DNA of 43,708 bases from Novosphingobium sp. (GCF_024642085.1 NZ_JAHEBV010000020.1:1-43708), one strand, 5' to 3'; numbered from the stretch's first letter, positions 1-9,600 are shown. The notes: generated by a model not told the origin, from the sequence alone. Translations and numbers: made by a program.

Positions 1-77
1 AAGCCTGAAACGTAATTTCCGTCGGGTCGAAAAAGATAAAACTCCATTTCAAGTGTTTATCAAAAAAGGATGCCGAC

Positions 78-1793
78 ATGATCAGGAAATTAATAGTAGA
101 GCTGACTTACAGTTCAAATATCGCTGAATCGGCCTTCGCCGCCGCTTCCGATCCCGACAAGGGCCTGGACACGGCTGCAGCGCCAAAAATCCCCGGGGTC
201 ACCTTCGACAGTTCGTTTGCTGCGACCGTTGTTCCGGGCCTGACCGTCCGAAGCCCGATCGAATCCGGCTACGTTTCAGGCCAGAAAGTCGACCTGGCGC
301 TGGATGATGATGGCGCCATCGATCCCCGGCAAGCGACCTATGTGGTTCGTGCCGAAGCCGAAGAGGCCAAGTTCGACGAAATCATGGCCCACAAGAATGT
401 CGTCGGGGTCTATGCCGATGTTGAAATCCAGCCCACCCTGATCTGCCCCGGCAGCGCGCCAATGGGCAACGATGCGGATGTTGCCCGGCTGCTATGCGTA
501 CCCCAGATGCAGCGGATCCGCATGGACGGATCGGGCGTCCTTCTGGCGATTGTCGATACCGGGATCAACCAGGCCTATCTGGCGGCGCACGGCCGGCCCA
601 TAACAGTCGATGCCGCGCGCAGCTGGGTACCTGCAGCTGGAATGGTTCCGGGCAATGCCCCGGTCAGTCATGGCACGATGTGCGCCTTCGATGCGGCAAT
701 AGCGGCGCCCCGGGCAACCTTCCTCGATATTCAGTTGCTTCGCTCCACCGCCGGTGGGCCGACGCCGATGTCGGGTGTGCTGTCCGACGCGGTGCGCGCG
801 TACAGCCATCTGTGCGCCGTGATGACCGCGCCGCGCCGGCCGGGCGAAACACGCTCACTCGTGGTCAACAACAGCTGGGGCATGTTCCACCCTTCGTGGG
901 ATTTCCCGGTCGGCCATCCCGGCAACTATTCCGATAACATGAACCATCCCTTCAACCGCATTGTTGCCGTGCTGGAACGGGTCGGCGCGGATATCCTGTT
1001 TGCCGCCGGAAACTGCGGCGCCAATTGCCCTGACGGGCGCTGTCAGGGGGTAACTGCCAATGCCATCTACGGTGCCAACGGTCATCCCTCGGTGCTGACC
1101 ATCGGCGGGGTCGATATCAGCAGCGCCCGGGTTGGCTATTCGACCCAGGGGCCGGGCAGGCTGGCACGCAACAAGCCTGATCTGTGCGGCTATACCCATT
1201 TTGCCGGGTCCGGGGTCTATGCTGCGGACGGCGGAACCTCGGCGGCGACCCCGGTAGTGACCGGCGTCGTCGCAGCGGTGCGATCGAAGCGGCCTTTCGT
1301 ACCCGGCAATCCTTCGGCCTCTCCCGCCGCGATCCGCGCGCTGATGCGATCAAGCGCGACTGATCTGGGCGCCGCCGGGTTCGATTTCGATCACGGCTTT
1401 GGCGTGGTTGGCGGCTGCGCGCTGTACCGCCGCTTCCGCCCGGTCATCGGACCGATCGACATTTGCCGCCGCTTCCCGCGGATCTGCCTGCCGCGCCCGA
1501 TCCCGATCGATATCTGCCGCCGCTTCCCCGAGCTGTGCCGGGGAATCCCGCGCCCCGATTTGCCGCGGCCCATCGATCCCCGAATCCCCCCGCGCCCCGG
1601 GTTTGCCAATTCTGCCGGCCTGGACGAATTGGACGATCTGGGTGAACTGGGCGAAATGGGCGAAATGGGCGAAGACGGCCTGGCCGAACTGCTTGCCGCG
1701 ATCTTCGAGGCTGGCTATTTCGATGGCCAGCAAGGCGCCGGTGCCCCGGCCGCCAAATCCGGCGGAGGCTGCGGCTGCGGCGGCAAGGGCTAA
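78..1793 (+). CDS. Subtilisin-like (S8) serine protease with Cys-Gly-rich tail
   Basis: This 571-residue protein is an S8 protease with the whole catalytic set. Asp160 lies in IVDTG, His198 in SHGT, oxyanion-hole Asn312 in AAGN and Ser388 in GGTSAATP. Residues about 82-120 look like an I9-type prodomain ending in YADVEIQP. There is no hydrophobic signal peptide, which is unusual for a subtilase. After the catalytic domain (to about 445) come two copies of PIDICRRFP (459-467 and 476-484) in a Pro/Arg/Cys-rich stretch. An acidic run (about 515-535) and a GGGCGCGGKG terminus follow. The ATG has an AAGGA Shine-Dalgarno at 66-70. The next gene is 67 bp downstream in the same direction and resembles the prodomain. 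Proteolysis is well supported. Substrate, location and the role of the tail are unknown. Confidence 0.9.
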   Translation: MIRKLIVELTYSSNIAESAFAAASDPDKGLDTAAAPKIPGVTFDSSFAATVVPGLTVRSPIESGYVSGQKVDLALDDDGAIDPRQATYVVRAEAEEAKFDEIMAHKNVVGVYADVEIQPTLICPGSAPMGNDADVARLLCVPQMQRIRMDGSGVLLAIVDTGINQAYLAAHGRPITVDAARSWVPAAGMVPGNAPVSHGTMCAFDAAIAAPRATFLDIQLLRSTAGGPTPMSGVLSDAVRAYSHLCAVMTAPRRPGETRSLVVNNSWGMFHPSWDFPVGHPGNYSDNMNHPFNRIVAVLERVGADILFAAGNCGANCPDGRCQGVTANAIYGANGHPSVLTIGGVDISSARVGYSTQGPGRLARNKPDLCGYTHFAGSGVYAADGGTSAATPVVTGVVAAVRSKRPFVPGNPSASPAAIRALMRSSATDLGAAGFDFDHGFGVVGGCALYRRFRPVIGPIDICRRFPRICLPRPIPIDICRRFPELCRGIPRPDLPRPIDPRIPPRPGFANSAGLDELDDLGELGEMGEMGEDGLAELLAAIFEAGYFDGQQGAGAPAAKSGGGCGCGGKG

Positions 1794-1860
1794 GCCTGAA
1801 CGTGCACGGCCGGGCTCGCCGCGGCGCGGGTCCGGCCCTGCCCTTACCGAAGGAGAGACG

Positions 1861-2127
1861 ATGGAAACCGCCATGCTCCAGTTTCGCCATGCTGGCAGCG
1901 CGCCGTCCATGGACGAGGTTTGCCGCCTGTTCAGCCTCGCCCCGGATGAACTTGACCGCCAGTTCGGCGTGATCGCCACTGATCCTGCCGACGGGCTTTA
2001 TACCGTGCTGATCGATGCCCGCGCCGCGCCACGGGTCAGCGCAGCGCTGGCTGCGCGCCCCGCCCATCCTGCCGAGGGCCTGTTCGCCAACCCGCCGATC
2101 GAACCTTTCGACCTGCCCGACGATTAG
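1861..2127 (+). CDS. Small prodomain-like protein, possible inhibitor or chaperone of the upstream subtilase
   Basis: This is an 88-residue protein with a strong AAGGAGA ribosome site about 8 bases before the ATG. Residues 41-82 can be aligned by eye with the prodomain of the preceding subtilase (82-119). Both share a DP start, an aromatic-plus-hydrophobic strand (YTVLIDA against YVVRAEA), an Ala-rich helix and a G-[LV]-[FY]-A-x(2-3)-I-[EQ]-P end. In subtilases such a domain folds the enzyme and then inhibits it. A separate copy could inhibit or fold the protease in trans, or be its substrate. No signal peptide is visible, matching the protease. Codon usage is like its neighbours. The gene is solid; the function is inferred from a weak, hand-made alignment and from adjacency. 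Confidence 0.7.
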   Translation: METAMLQFRHAGSAPSMDEVCRLFSLAPDELDRQFGVIATDPADGLYTVLIDARAAPRVSAALAARPAHPAEGLFANPPIEPFDLPDD

Positions 2128-2185
2128 GCGCCCGCGCCCGGCGTGCAGCGCTTTCGCAGCGCTGGACGATCCCTGTCAATCCGCC

Positions 2186-2191
2186 TATTGT
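2186..2191 (+). promoter_or_regulatory. Possible -10 element of thiC
   Basis: TATTGT lies 17 bases after a weak -35 candidate TGGACG at 2163-2168. It would start transcription near 2198, exactly where the TPP riboswitch fold begins. The element matches are only partial. Confidence 0.35.
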
Positions 2192-2197
2192 GCGCCC

Positions 2198-4191
<1,994 letters not shown>

Positions 4192-4194
4192 TCC

Positions 4195-4224
4195 GGCGGG
4201 GAAACGCTATTGCGTGTCCCCGCC
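4195..4224 (+). terminator. Hairpin after thiC, possible terminator
   Basis: A 13-bp stem (4195-4207 with 4212-4224) with one mismatch and a four-base TATT loop starts four bases after the thiC stop codon. No T-run follows, so it may be a factor-dependent or mRNA-stabilising end rather than a classic intrinsic terminator. Confidence 0.5.
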
Positions 4225-4503
4225 CGACGTCGTGGCCGGGGCGGCAGTTTGGGAGCGAGTTAAACTCTCACCGTAACCCAGGTTGAAACTTCCTGGAGCG
4301 CAGTGTTTTCAGTGCCCAAATCCTCTTGCTGTCAATTGTCTGGCAGACCGCTGCCGCTGCATGGCTTGGCGAGGCCTGACGCTGGCCGCCGGATCAAGTC
4401 TGGGATGATGCGGCGCGAAACGTGCCATGGCGATTTGAATACCCGCTAACCCAATGGAAATCCTTGTCTGGCAAACACAAGGGGCAAATTGGGGGAGACC
4501 ATC
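4225..4503. other. Gene-free spacer between thiC and the lipoprotein gene
   Basis: I found no credible ORF here on either strand. The minus-strand ORF spanning 4309-4518 has no recognisable protein and lacks a ribosome site. The only recognisable content is a diverged fragment of the palindromic repeat seen elsewhere in the window (4389-4410), and presumably the promoter of the downstream lipoprotein gene. Confidence 0.5.
4389..4410. repeat. Fragment of palindromic intergenic repeat
   Basis: CCGGATCAAGTCTGGGATGA matches the terminal hairpin of the repeat at 25100-25121 (CCGGATCAAGTCCGGGATGA) with one change. It keeps a near-perfect short stem around TCAAG. Only this end module is present. 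Confidence 0.5.
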
Positions 4504-4860
4504 ATGACCATGTTCCATCGCGCGCCGATCGCGGCTGCTGCCCTTTCACTGCTTGCCGGCTGCGGTCAGGCGGTGACCGCGACCCTGCCGCAGGGTGAGA
4601 CCAACCTGACCTGCGCGGCAAGCATCTTTGCCGCGGCCAACCTGCTCGACAACAAGAAGGCGGGGGTGACGACCGACTTCGGTTCGTACCTTTCGGCCAT
4701 GACCGCCTATGGCACTGCGCTCGCCAAGGAAGAGGGCATCGGCGCGCAGGAGGCGCTGGGGAAAATCAAGCTCAAGGCTTACCGGATGACCGGGGTGGGC
4801 GGAACAAAACTGCCCAACGACGAAGTCCGGGCCCGCGCAACCAAATGCGCCGGGGGCTGA
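4504..4860 (+). CDS. Small putative lipoprotein
   Basis: This 118-residue protein has an N-terminal lipoprotein signal: positive MTMFHRAP, a hydrophobic run and lipobox LLAGC with Cys20. It is probably lipid-anchored in the envelope. The mature part is short and mostly helical-looking, with two further cysteines (TCAAS near residue 40 and TKCAGG at the end) that could form a disulfide. The frame is open from a TTG at 4489, but GGGGGAG at 4491-4497 serves the ATG at 4504; the ATG at 4510 is also possible. I do not recognise the family. It stands alone, with a convergent gene downstream. Confidence 0.75.
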   Translation: MTMFHRAPIAAAALSLLAGCGQAVTATLPQGETNLTCAASIFAAANLLDNKKAGVTTDFGSYLSAMTAYGTALAKEEGIGAQEALGKIKLKAYRMTGVGGTKLPNDEVRARATKCAGG

Positions 4861-4933
4861 GCAGGGCATCGGGCCATCGGGGGGGGCATAGTCAAACGCG
4901 CACCCCCGTTTCCGGCGGTCCGCCCGTTGGGCT

Positions 4934-5068
4934 TTACCCGCGCTTCATATTATCCAGCCCGGCAACCGTACCGGGCTTGGTCGAAGGCTGCGAGGCGTTG
5001 TTCTTTTTGGGCTTTTCCGCTTTGGGTTTGCGGGTTTCCCGGTTCGATTTAACCTGACCCTTGGCCAT
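4934..5068 (-). CDS. Small highly basic protein MAKGQ family, unknown function
   Basis: This is a 44-residue, Lys/Arg/Asn-rich protein starting MAKGQVKSNRETRKPK and ending AGLDNMKRG. Small proteins of this kind, starting MAKGQ-xxSN-x-E-xxKPK, are frequent in alphaproteobacteria and annotated as hypothetical. The ATG has GGAG about 8 bases upstream. The frame is open further upstream (to 5236 or 5451), but those extensions are low-complexity and not conserved-looking. The composition suggests an unstructured, possibly nucleic-acid-binding protein, which is inference only. Confidence 0.7.
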   Translation of the reverse strand: MAKGQVKSNRETRKPKAEKPKKNNASQPSTKPGTVAGLDNMKRG

Positions 5069-5220
5069 CGTGTCGCTCCGTTCAGGCGGGATGCCCGGAT
5101 AAAGGGGGTGTGGGCCTGCCGGTCCGGCTTGTCGAGGGCTGTCGGGACGCAGGCCTTTTTGCCACCATCGGCAAAGCATGCCACACCCCGGCGCAGCGCA
5201 GCGCGCGGGGGGCAGGACAG

Positions 5221-5553
5221 ATGAACGAAAAGACATTCAAGGCCGCGATCATCGCCGCAGCGGGCGTTTTTACCGCGCTCTTTGCCATGTGGTGCATTCC
5301 GCCTCTGATTGCTGATCCCGATGTGGTCGGGGCCTTTGCTGCGGGCTTCGTCAATCCCTATGCCAGCGGCTATGCCGCCGATACACTGGCCTGCTGGGTG
5401 ATCCTGACCGCGTGGATCGTCTATGAGCGGCAGACGCTGGGCCTGCGCCACGGCTGGGTCTGCGCGGTGCTGGGGATTGTGCCGGGGGTGGCGGTGGGCT
5501 TTGCGTTTTATCTGCTGCTGCGGATGCGGCAGCTGGGCGGGCGCGCCGCCTGA
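5221..5553 (+). CDS. Small membrane protein, DUF2834-like
   Basis: This 110-residue protein has three or four hydrophobic segments (about 7-30, 52-66 and 78-100). Features such as ASGYAAD, CWVILTAWIVYE and the terminal LLRMR resemble DUF2834-type inner-membrane proteins of unknown function. The ATG at 5221 follows a purine-rich GGGGGCAGGA. It is divergent from the small basic gene at 4934-5068. No partner genes suggest a role. The family call is from memory of the pattern and is tentative. Confidence 0.65.
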   Translation: MNEKTFKAAIIAAAGVFTALFAMWCIPPLIADPDVVGAFAAGFVNPYASGYAADTLACWVILTAWIVYERQTLGLRHGWVCAVLGIVPGVAVGFAFYLLLRMRQLGGRAA

Positions 5554-5802
5554 CCGGGCCGGAAGGCGGACCTTTCCTACTCCGCGCTGTTGCGGCTAGA
5601 TTGCGGGGATGCTGATGCTGCCGATTTTGCCCCTTTTGCCGCCGCAGAACCTGCTGCTGTTGCAAAAGGTCACAGCGGCAGTTTTTGCCTCGCATTACCC
5701 TGTGAACTTTGCTGTCAACTTCCGCGCCCTGCCCGCCCTGCCACTTGTGGTGCTTGACCGCGGTGCAGGGGCCGCGCAGCATGGCCCGCAAAGGAGAGCG
5801 GG

Positions 5803-6210
5803 ATGAGCAAGGCGAAGACCGGGGGATGCCTGTGCGGGGCGGTGCGTTACAGCTTTACCGGGGAGCCGCTGATGCAGGCGGTGTGCCACTGCAAGAACTG
5901 CCAGCGCCAGGCCGGCAGCGGCTGGTCGATGCTGATTGCGCTGCCGGTAGGCGGGGTGTCGATCAGCGGTGCGGTCACCACCTATGTCGATCACGGCGAA
6001 AGCGGCGGCGAGGTACAGCGCCAGTTCTGCCCGACCTGCGGATCGCCGCTGTTCAGCCGGGTCCCGGCCCAGCCCGACATGATCTTTATCAAGGCCGGCA
6101 CGCTGGACGATACGAGCGGCTTTGCCCCGCAGCTGCAGTTCTGGACCAAAAGCAAGCAGGACTGGATCGACATCCCCGGCGTACCGGGGATGCCGGGCAA
6201 CCCGGGTTAG
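5803..6210 (+). CDS. GFA / CENP-V domain zinc protein
   Basis: This 135-residue protein has the full cysteine signature of the GFA (glutathione-dependent formaldehyde-activating) fold: Cys9-x-Cys11 in GGCLCGAVRY, Cys28-x-Cys30-x2-Cys33 in CHCKNCQ, and Cys76-x2-Cys79 in FCPTCGSPLF. The family binds two zinc ions. A few members were linked to formaldehyde or glutathione adducts, but most have no proven reaction, so the name should not be read as a function. AAAGGAGA precedes the ATG. A small membrane-protein gene starts 3 bp after the stop and is probably cotranscribed. The protein is likely cytoplasmic. Confidence 0.9.
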   Translation: MSKAKTGGCLCGAVRYSFTGEPLMQAVCHCKNCQRQAGSGWSMLIALPVGGVSISGAVTTYVDHGESGGEVQRQFCPTCGSPLFSRVPAQPDMIFIKAGTLDDTSGFAPQLQFWTKSKQDWIDIPGVPGMPGNPG

Positions 6211-6213
6211 CCG

Positions 6214-6534
6214 GTGGAGCCGATCATCCTGTGGGGCGCGGCGGCCTATAACCTGGCGATTGGCGGGCCGGGCCTGGTCAAGTCAGGAGCCAGCCGCGAG
6301 GGGCGAGTAGTCAGCCTGCTGGTGGTGTGTTTTGGCCTGGTATATGCCATTGCCGCGACCGATCCGGCGCGCTTTGCCCCGATGTTGTGGGCAGGCGTGC
6401 TGGGCAAGCTGGGGGTGATCGCACTGCTGGCCCCGGCGGTCCGGCGCGGAGAGCTGCCCCGCGCGGTTGGCTGGGTGCTGGCCGGCGACGCGCTGTTCAC
6501 CGCCGCGTTCCTGGTGATGCTGCTGCGCGGCTGA
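6214..6534 (+). CDS. Small four-helix membrane protein, unknown function
   Basis: This 106-residue protein is almost wholly hydrophobic, with about four transmembrane segments (roughly 3-20, 31-50, 57-76 and 84-104). It starts with GTG three bases after the GFA gene's stop, which suggests translational coupling. It contains no catalytic motif. I do not recognise the family. Similar four-helix proteins beside GFA-type genes are usually annotated as hypothetical. Confidence 0.65.
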   Translation: MEPIILWGAAAYNLAIGGPGLVKSGASREGRVVSLLVVCFGLVYAIAATDPARFAPMLWAGVLGKLGVIALLAPAVRRGELPRAVGWVLAGDALFTAAFLVMLLRG

Positions 6535-6573
6535 GCGCGGGAACGCAATGGGCACCTGGCGGGTTGTTACGCC

Positions 6574-7185
6574 ATGATTGTTACGCCCCGCTGCCTTGCC
6601 CCGCTGTTTGCTGTTGTCCTGGTGGCAGGTTGTTCTTCCGGCGATGCGCCTGCGCCATCCGGATCGGGCGCGGCGCGCGATGTGGCAGAAGCGCTGGCGA
6701 CCCCGTCGGTTGAGCCTACCGCAAAGCCATCGATGCCGCCCGCCCAGCCCGGCACGCCTGAGGGTACGCTGAAGCTGGAAGGGCTGGGTGATCTGGTCAT
6801 CGGCAAACCTGTACCGGCGGGGTCGAGTTTTGCCATCCGCGGCGCACAGATACCGGGCAGTACGTGCAAAACCTATAGCTCGCCCGCCTATCCCGGTGTC
6901 TATGCCCTGATCGAAAATGGCGATGTGCGGCGGATCAGCGTGGTTGGCCCATCGAAAATCCAGTTGGTTGAAGGGATCGGCGTAGGCTCGAGCGAGGGCG
7001 AGGTGCTCAAAGCGTTTCCCGGATTTGTTTCCAGCCCGCATCAATATGTCGCCGCCCCTGCAAAATATCTTACCCAGCCCGGCAGCGACCCGCGTCTGCG
7101 CTTTGAAATCGACGAAAGCCGCAAGGTCAGCATCGTCCACGTTGGCGTGCAGCCGCAGCTTAGCTACGTCGAGGGATGCGCCTGA
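6574..7185 (+). CDS. Putative lipoprotein, unknown function
   Basis: This 203-residue protein begins with a lipoprotein signal and lipobox LVAGC (Cys20). A Pro/Ala/Ser-rich tether follows to about residue 62, then a compact beta-rich domain starting TLKLEGLGDLVIGKPVP. The stretch GVGSSEGEVLKAFPG resembles the helix-turn region of small envelope domains where an early residue pair caps a helix. No enzyme motif is visible. There is no good Shine-Dalgarno; the 10-base unit TTGTTACGCC occurs twice across the start codon, 12-14 bases apart. Function unknown. Confidence 0.75.
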   Translation: MIVTPRCLAPLFAVVLVAGCSSGDAPAPSGSGAARDVAEALATPSVEPTAKPSMPPAQPGTPEGTLKLEGLGDLVIGKPVPAGSSFAIRGAQIPGSTCKTYSSPAYPGVYALIENGDVRRISVVGPSKIQLVEGIGVGSSEGEVLKAFPGFVSSPHQYVAAPAKYLTQPGSDPRLRFEIDESRKVSIVHVGVQPQLSYVEGCA

Positions 7186-7310
7186 ACGCGACGCTAAGGC
7201 CGCACCCAAGGCGGTGAGCGTAACTGCTGCACGCTACGACGCAGCTGAAAGGTGCGGTTAAGCTGCAAGCACCAAACAGGCGGCCTGATTTAGGGAGCGA
7301 GGGGTCGCCC

Positions 7311-7784
7311 ATGATTACAAAGTCCAGACACTTGTCCGTGCGGTTGCATTATGCCGCACTGGCCGCACTGGCCATTTTGCAAGGCGCGGCGGCTGCCCAT
7401 GCGGAAAGCCGCCCGGTCAGGACCGCCAACCGAGAAGCTCCGGGAAATGTTGCCGAGAAGCGCGGGGTTGAACAGAGGCCTGAAAATGCGCGTGCGCGCG
7501 GCACAGGGCCGCTGTTTGCTGTAGTAATGGGTCCTGGCCCGTCGTGGAAAAAGGGCCAGCCGCTGCGCAAGAACGGCAACGACAGTCATTGGCGGTACTG
7601 GCACGATCTCCACAAATCAGGCGTGGTAGAAAGTGCAGGACCGGTGGGTAAAGATACCGGGTTCGTGCTGTTTCACGCGCGCAATCAAAGCGAAGCGAAT
7701 GCCATGCTGGCCGGCGACCCGGCGATCAAGGCGGGCCGCTATCGTGCGGTGGCGCGCCCGTATGACGAGACGATGGGGGACTGA
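7311..7784 (+). CDS. Secreted YciI-like domain protein
   Basis: This 157-residue protein has a cleavable signal peptide (about 1-31, ending AAAHA). After a basic linker, residues 66-150 look like a YciI-type ferredoxin-like domain: FAVVMGPG, HWRYWHDLHKSGVVESAGPV, GFVLFHARNQSEANAMLAGDPA and YRAVARPY. YciI domains are small and usually cytoplasmic; some cleave or bind small aromatic substrates. Export of one to the periplasm is less common. The stop codon is only two bases from that of the convergent gene. Confidence 0.75.
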   Translation: MITKSRHLSVRLHYAALAALAILQGAAAAHAESRPVRTANREAPGNVAEKRGVEQRPENARARGTGPLFAVVMGPGPSWKKGQPLRKNGNDSHWRYWHDLHKSGVVESAGPVGKDTGFVLFHARNQSEANAMLAGDPAIKAGRYRAVARPYDETMGD

Positions 7785-7793
7785 CCTCAGTCC
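7778..7793. terminator. Inverted repeat spanning two convergent stop codons
   Basis: GGACTGA-CC-TCAGTCC is a perfect 7-bp inverted repeat. The stop codons of the two converging genes (TGA at 7782-7784, and TGA on the minus strand at 7787-7789) are its symmetric centre. It could fold in both transcripts, but it is short and has no T-run, so a terminator role is only possible. Confidence 0.35.
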
Positions 7794-8281
7794 GCGGTCA
7801 TTGCCGCAACTGTAATGACCTTGGCTTCGGGTTCGGAGGCGGCTTCAGCCATTTCGGCCTGATCGTTGCCAGGGGGCGCGCTGTCTTCCGTTATGGGTAA
7901 TGACCCGCTTGTCACCCTGACTTCGCCGACGGGACGCGAAGCTTCGGCATAGGCCAGGCGAAATCGCTGCTCAGCCTGAGCAGCGGCCTTAGCCTCGCTG
8001 CGGGCATAACGTTCCGCAGCGGCATATTCGGGCGGCAAGACATAGTCTTTCTGCGCGTCATCCCGGTTGTATGAAACGGCAAGGAGCGCTGCTGCTGTCG
8101 AATCTTCGGGACCGGTCCCCCGGCCAGCCGGCGTATAGGCTTGCCGGTACTGCGCCTGAACCAGCGACCGCCAGGCCGGTTCTTGAACGGAACGCGGCGC
8201 CACGGGGATTGTCTGGCTTGCCAGCGCGCCAACAGCAATTCCGCAGGCTACGATCGACATCAGGGCAAAGCGTGGCTGCAT
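7787..8281 (-). CDS. Secreted protein of unknown function
   Basis: This 164-residue protein has an N-terminal signal peptide (MQPRFALMSIVACGIAVGALA, cleavage about residue 22). The rest is polar, Ala/Glu-rich and probably helical (QAYTPAGRGTG, YAAAERYARSEAKAAAQAEQ). It ends in an acidic low-complexity tail. The ATG at 8281 is preceded by AAGGAA; the longer frame to 8401 lacks such a site. I recognise no domain. The 74-bp spacer to the upstream kinase gene (same strand) would allow cotranscription. Confidence 0.65.
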   Translation of the reverse strand: MQPRFALMSIVACGIAVGALASQTIPVAPRSVQEPAWRSLVQAQYRQAYTPAGRGTGPEDSTAAALLAVSYNRDDAQKDYVLPPEYAAAERYARSEAKAAAQAEQRFRLAYAEASRPVGEVRVTSGSLPITEDSAPPGNDQAEMAEAASEPEAKVITVAAMTAD

Positions 8282-8355
8282 GGACGGTTCCTTTACAGTT
8301 CGCTTGATAAAACACGGCAGCGCCCGAAGCGTTCCCGCCCCCCGCCAAGCCACCG

Positions 8356-9279
8356 TTACGCAATCTCTAACAGCAGCCGGTCGACATCTTCGATCCGGCA
8401 TAGATCGGTGCCCGGATGCAGAACCGCCGCAGTGCCCGCGGCAACTGCGCGCAAAAAGGCGCGTTCAATCGCTTCACCCAGGATCAATCCGGTAACCAGG
8501 CCGCCGACAAAGCTGTCGCCCGCACCGGTGGTCGATTCGGCGACGGCCTTGATCCCGGAGTGGACCAGCACGCCGCCGCTGTGAGCCAGCACCGCGCCAT
8601 CCTCGCCCATAGTGACCGCAATCATCTTGGCCTTGCCGGCTGCGACCAGCGCGCAGGCCGCTTCGGCCACTTCGCCAGGGTTTCTGAGCGCACGGCCCAG
8701 AAATGTCTCGAACTCTCCGACGCTGGGCTTGGCAAGGTACATTGATCCTGCGGCAAAGCAGGCGGCCAGCGCCGCGCCCGACGTATCGACCACCAGCTTG
8801 CGGTCCTGCGCCAGCAGCGGGGCGGCAAGGCGCGCCCAAAAATCGTCGGGCAGCCCGCGCGGCAACGATCCTGATGCCACCACCCACTCTGCCGGACTGG
8901 CAAAACAGGCGCCCATCAGTGCGCGCCATTCGTCCTCTGCCACCAGCGGGCCTTCGGGCACAAAACGGTATTCATGGCCGGTTGACCGTTCATAAACTGC
9001 CAGACTCATCCTGGTATGATCGCGGATCGGGATGGCACGGCGCGGAAGGCCGGCTTTGTCGAGCAGTTCATCCAGCAAGGCACCGGTCGGCCCGCCTGAA
9101 AGATATATCGCCTCAACCGGAATGCCGAAACGGTGCAAAACCCGCGCTACGTTCAGTCCGCCACCGCCTGGGTCGTACCGTTCGCCGTGGGTGCGGATTT
9201 TGCGCGTGGCGGAAACCTCTTCGGCTTCGCAGGCCGAATCAATGGCGGGATTGAGTGTCAGGGTGGCAACGCGGTCCAT
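8356..9279 (-). CDS. pfkB: PfkB-family hexose-phosphate kinase (1-phosphofructokinase/6-phosphofructokinase-2 type)
   Basis: This 307-residue PfkB-fold kinase carries NPAID (10-14), the substrate-binding GGGGLNVAR (38-46) and the signature TTGAGDSFVGG with catalytic Asp255. Sequence starting TLTLNPAID and the GGGG-N-A motif put it in the phosphosugar branch (FruK, LacC, E. coli PfkB) rather than with ribokinases. It probably phosphorylates fructose-6-phosphate or a related sugar phosphate. The exact substrate cannot be read from sequence. The PhnA-like gene lies 9 bp upstream on the same strand, so the two are likely cotranscribed. Length is normal. Confidence 0.88.
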   Translation of the reverse strand: MDRVATLTLNPAIDSACEAEEVSATRKIRTHGERYDPGGGGLNVARVLHRFGIPVEAIYLSGGPTGALLDELLDKAGLPRRAIPIRDHTRMSLAVYERSTGHEYRFVPEGPLVAEDEWRALMGACFASPAEWVVASGSLPRGLPDDFWARLAAPLLAQDRKLVVDTSGAALAACFAAGSMYLAKPSVGEFETFLGRALRNPGEVAEAACALVAAGKAKMIAVTMGEDGAVLAHSGGVLVHSGIKAVAESTTGAGDSFVGGLVTGLILGEAIERAFLRAVAAGTAAVLHPGTDLCRIEDVDRLLLEIA

Positions 9280-9288
9280 CGGCCGACC

Positions 9289-9600
9289 TCAGCGCTTGCG
9301 GACAAACTCGGCACGCAGGACCAGACCCTTGATGCCGGGATACTTACAGTCGATTTCCTGGGCATCGCCAGTAAGCCGGATTGCGGCAATGACCGTACCG
9401 CGTTTGAGCGTTTGGCCCGCGCCCTTGACGTCCAGATCTTTGATCAGGATTACCTGATCCCCATCGGCCAGCAGGTTGCCGACGGCATCACGCACCTCAA
9501 TCGAGTCCGCAGCAGCGCGGCGCTGCGCCAGCTCAGCTGCGGAAAGCCATTCGCCGCTGTCTTCGTCATAGACATAGTCGTCCTGATCTTCGCTGGGCAT
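9289..9600 (-). CDS. PhnA/YjdM C-terminal domain protein lacking the zinc ribbon
   Basis: Residues 32-103 of this 103-residue protein match the PhnA (YjdM) C-terminal domain: V-RDAVGNLLADGDQVILIKDL, VKGAGQTLKRGTVI, IRLTGDAQEIDCKYPGIKG and LRAEFVRK. Typical PhnA proteins begin with a four-cysteine zinc ribbon. Here that part is replaced by an acidic segment (EDQDDYVYDEDSGEW) without cysteines. PhnA itself was named for phosphonate growth, but its role is unclear. The ATG at 9600 has AAAGGAG upstream. It leads the pfkB-like gene by 9 bp. Confidence 0.8.
   Translation of the reverse strand: MPSEDQDDYVYDEDSGEWLSAAELAQRRAAADSIEVRDAVGNLLADGDQVILIKDLDVKGAGQTLKRGTVIAAIRLTGDAQEIDCKYPGIKGLVLRAEFVRKR

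Noticed and set aside
4861..4933. G-run/C-run hairpin as terminator between the convergent genes
   Set aside because: The stem is imperfect with a long loop and no T-run on either strand.
5609..5806. 65-residue Leu-rich plus-strand ORF before the GFA gene
   Set aside because: No ribosome site, low-complexity start and overlap with the GFA gene's leader; the spacer 5554-5802 otherwise shows nothing clear.
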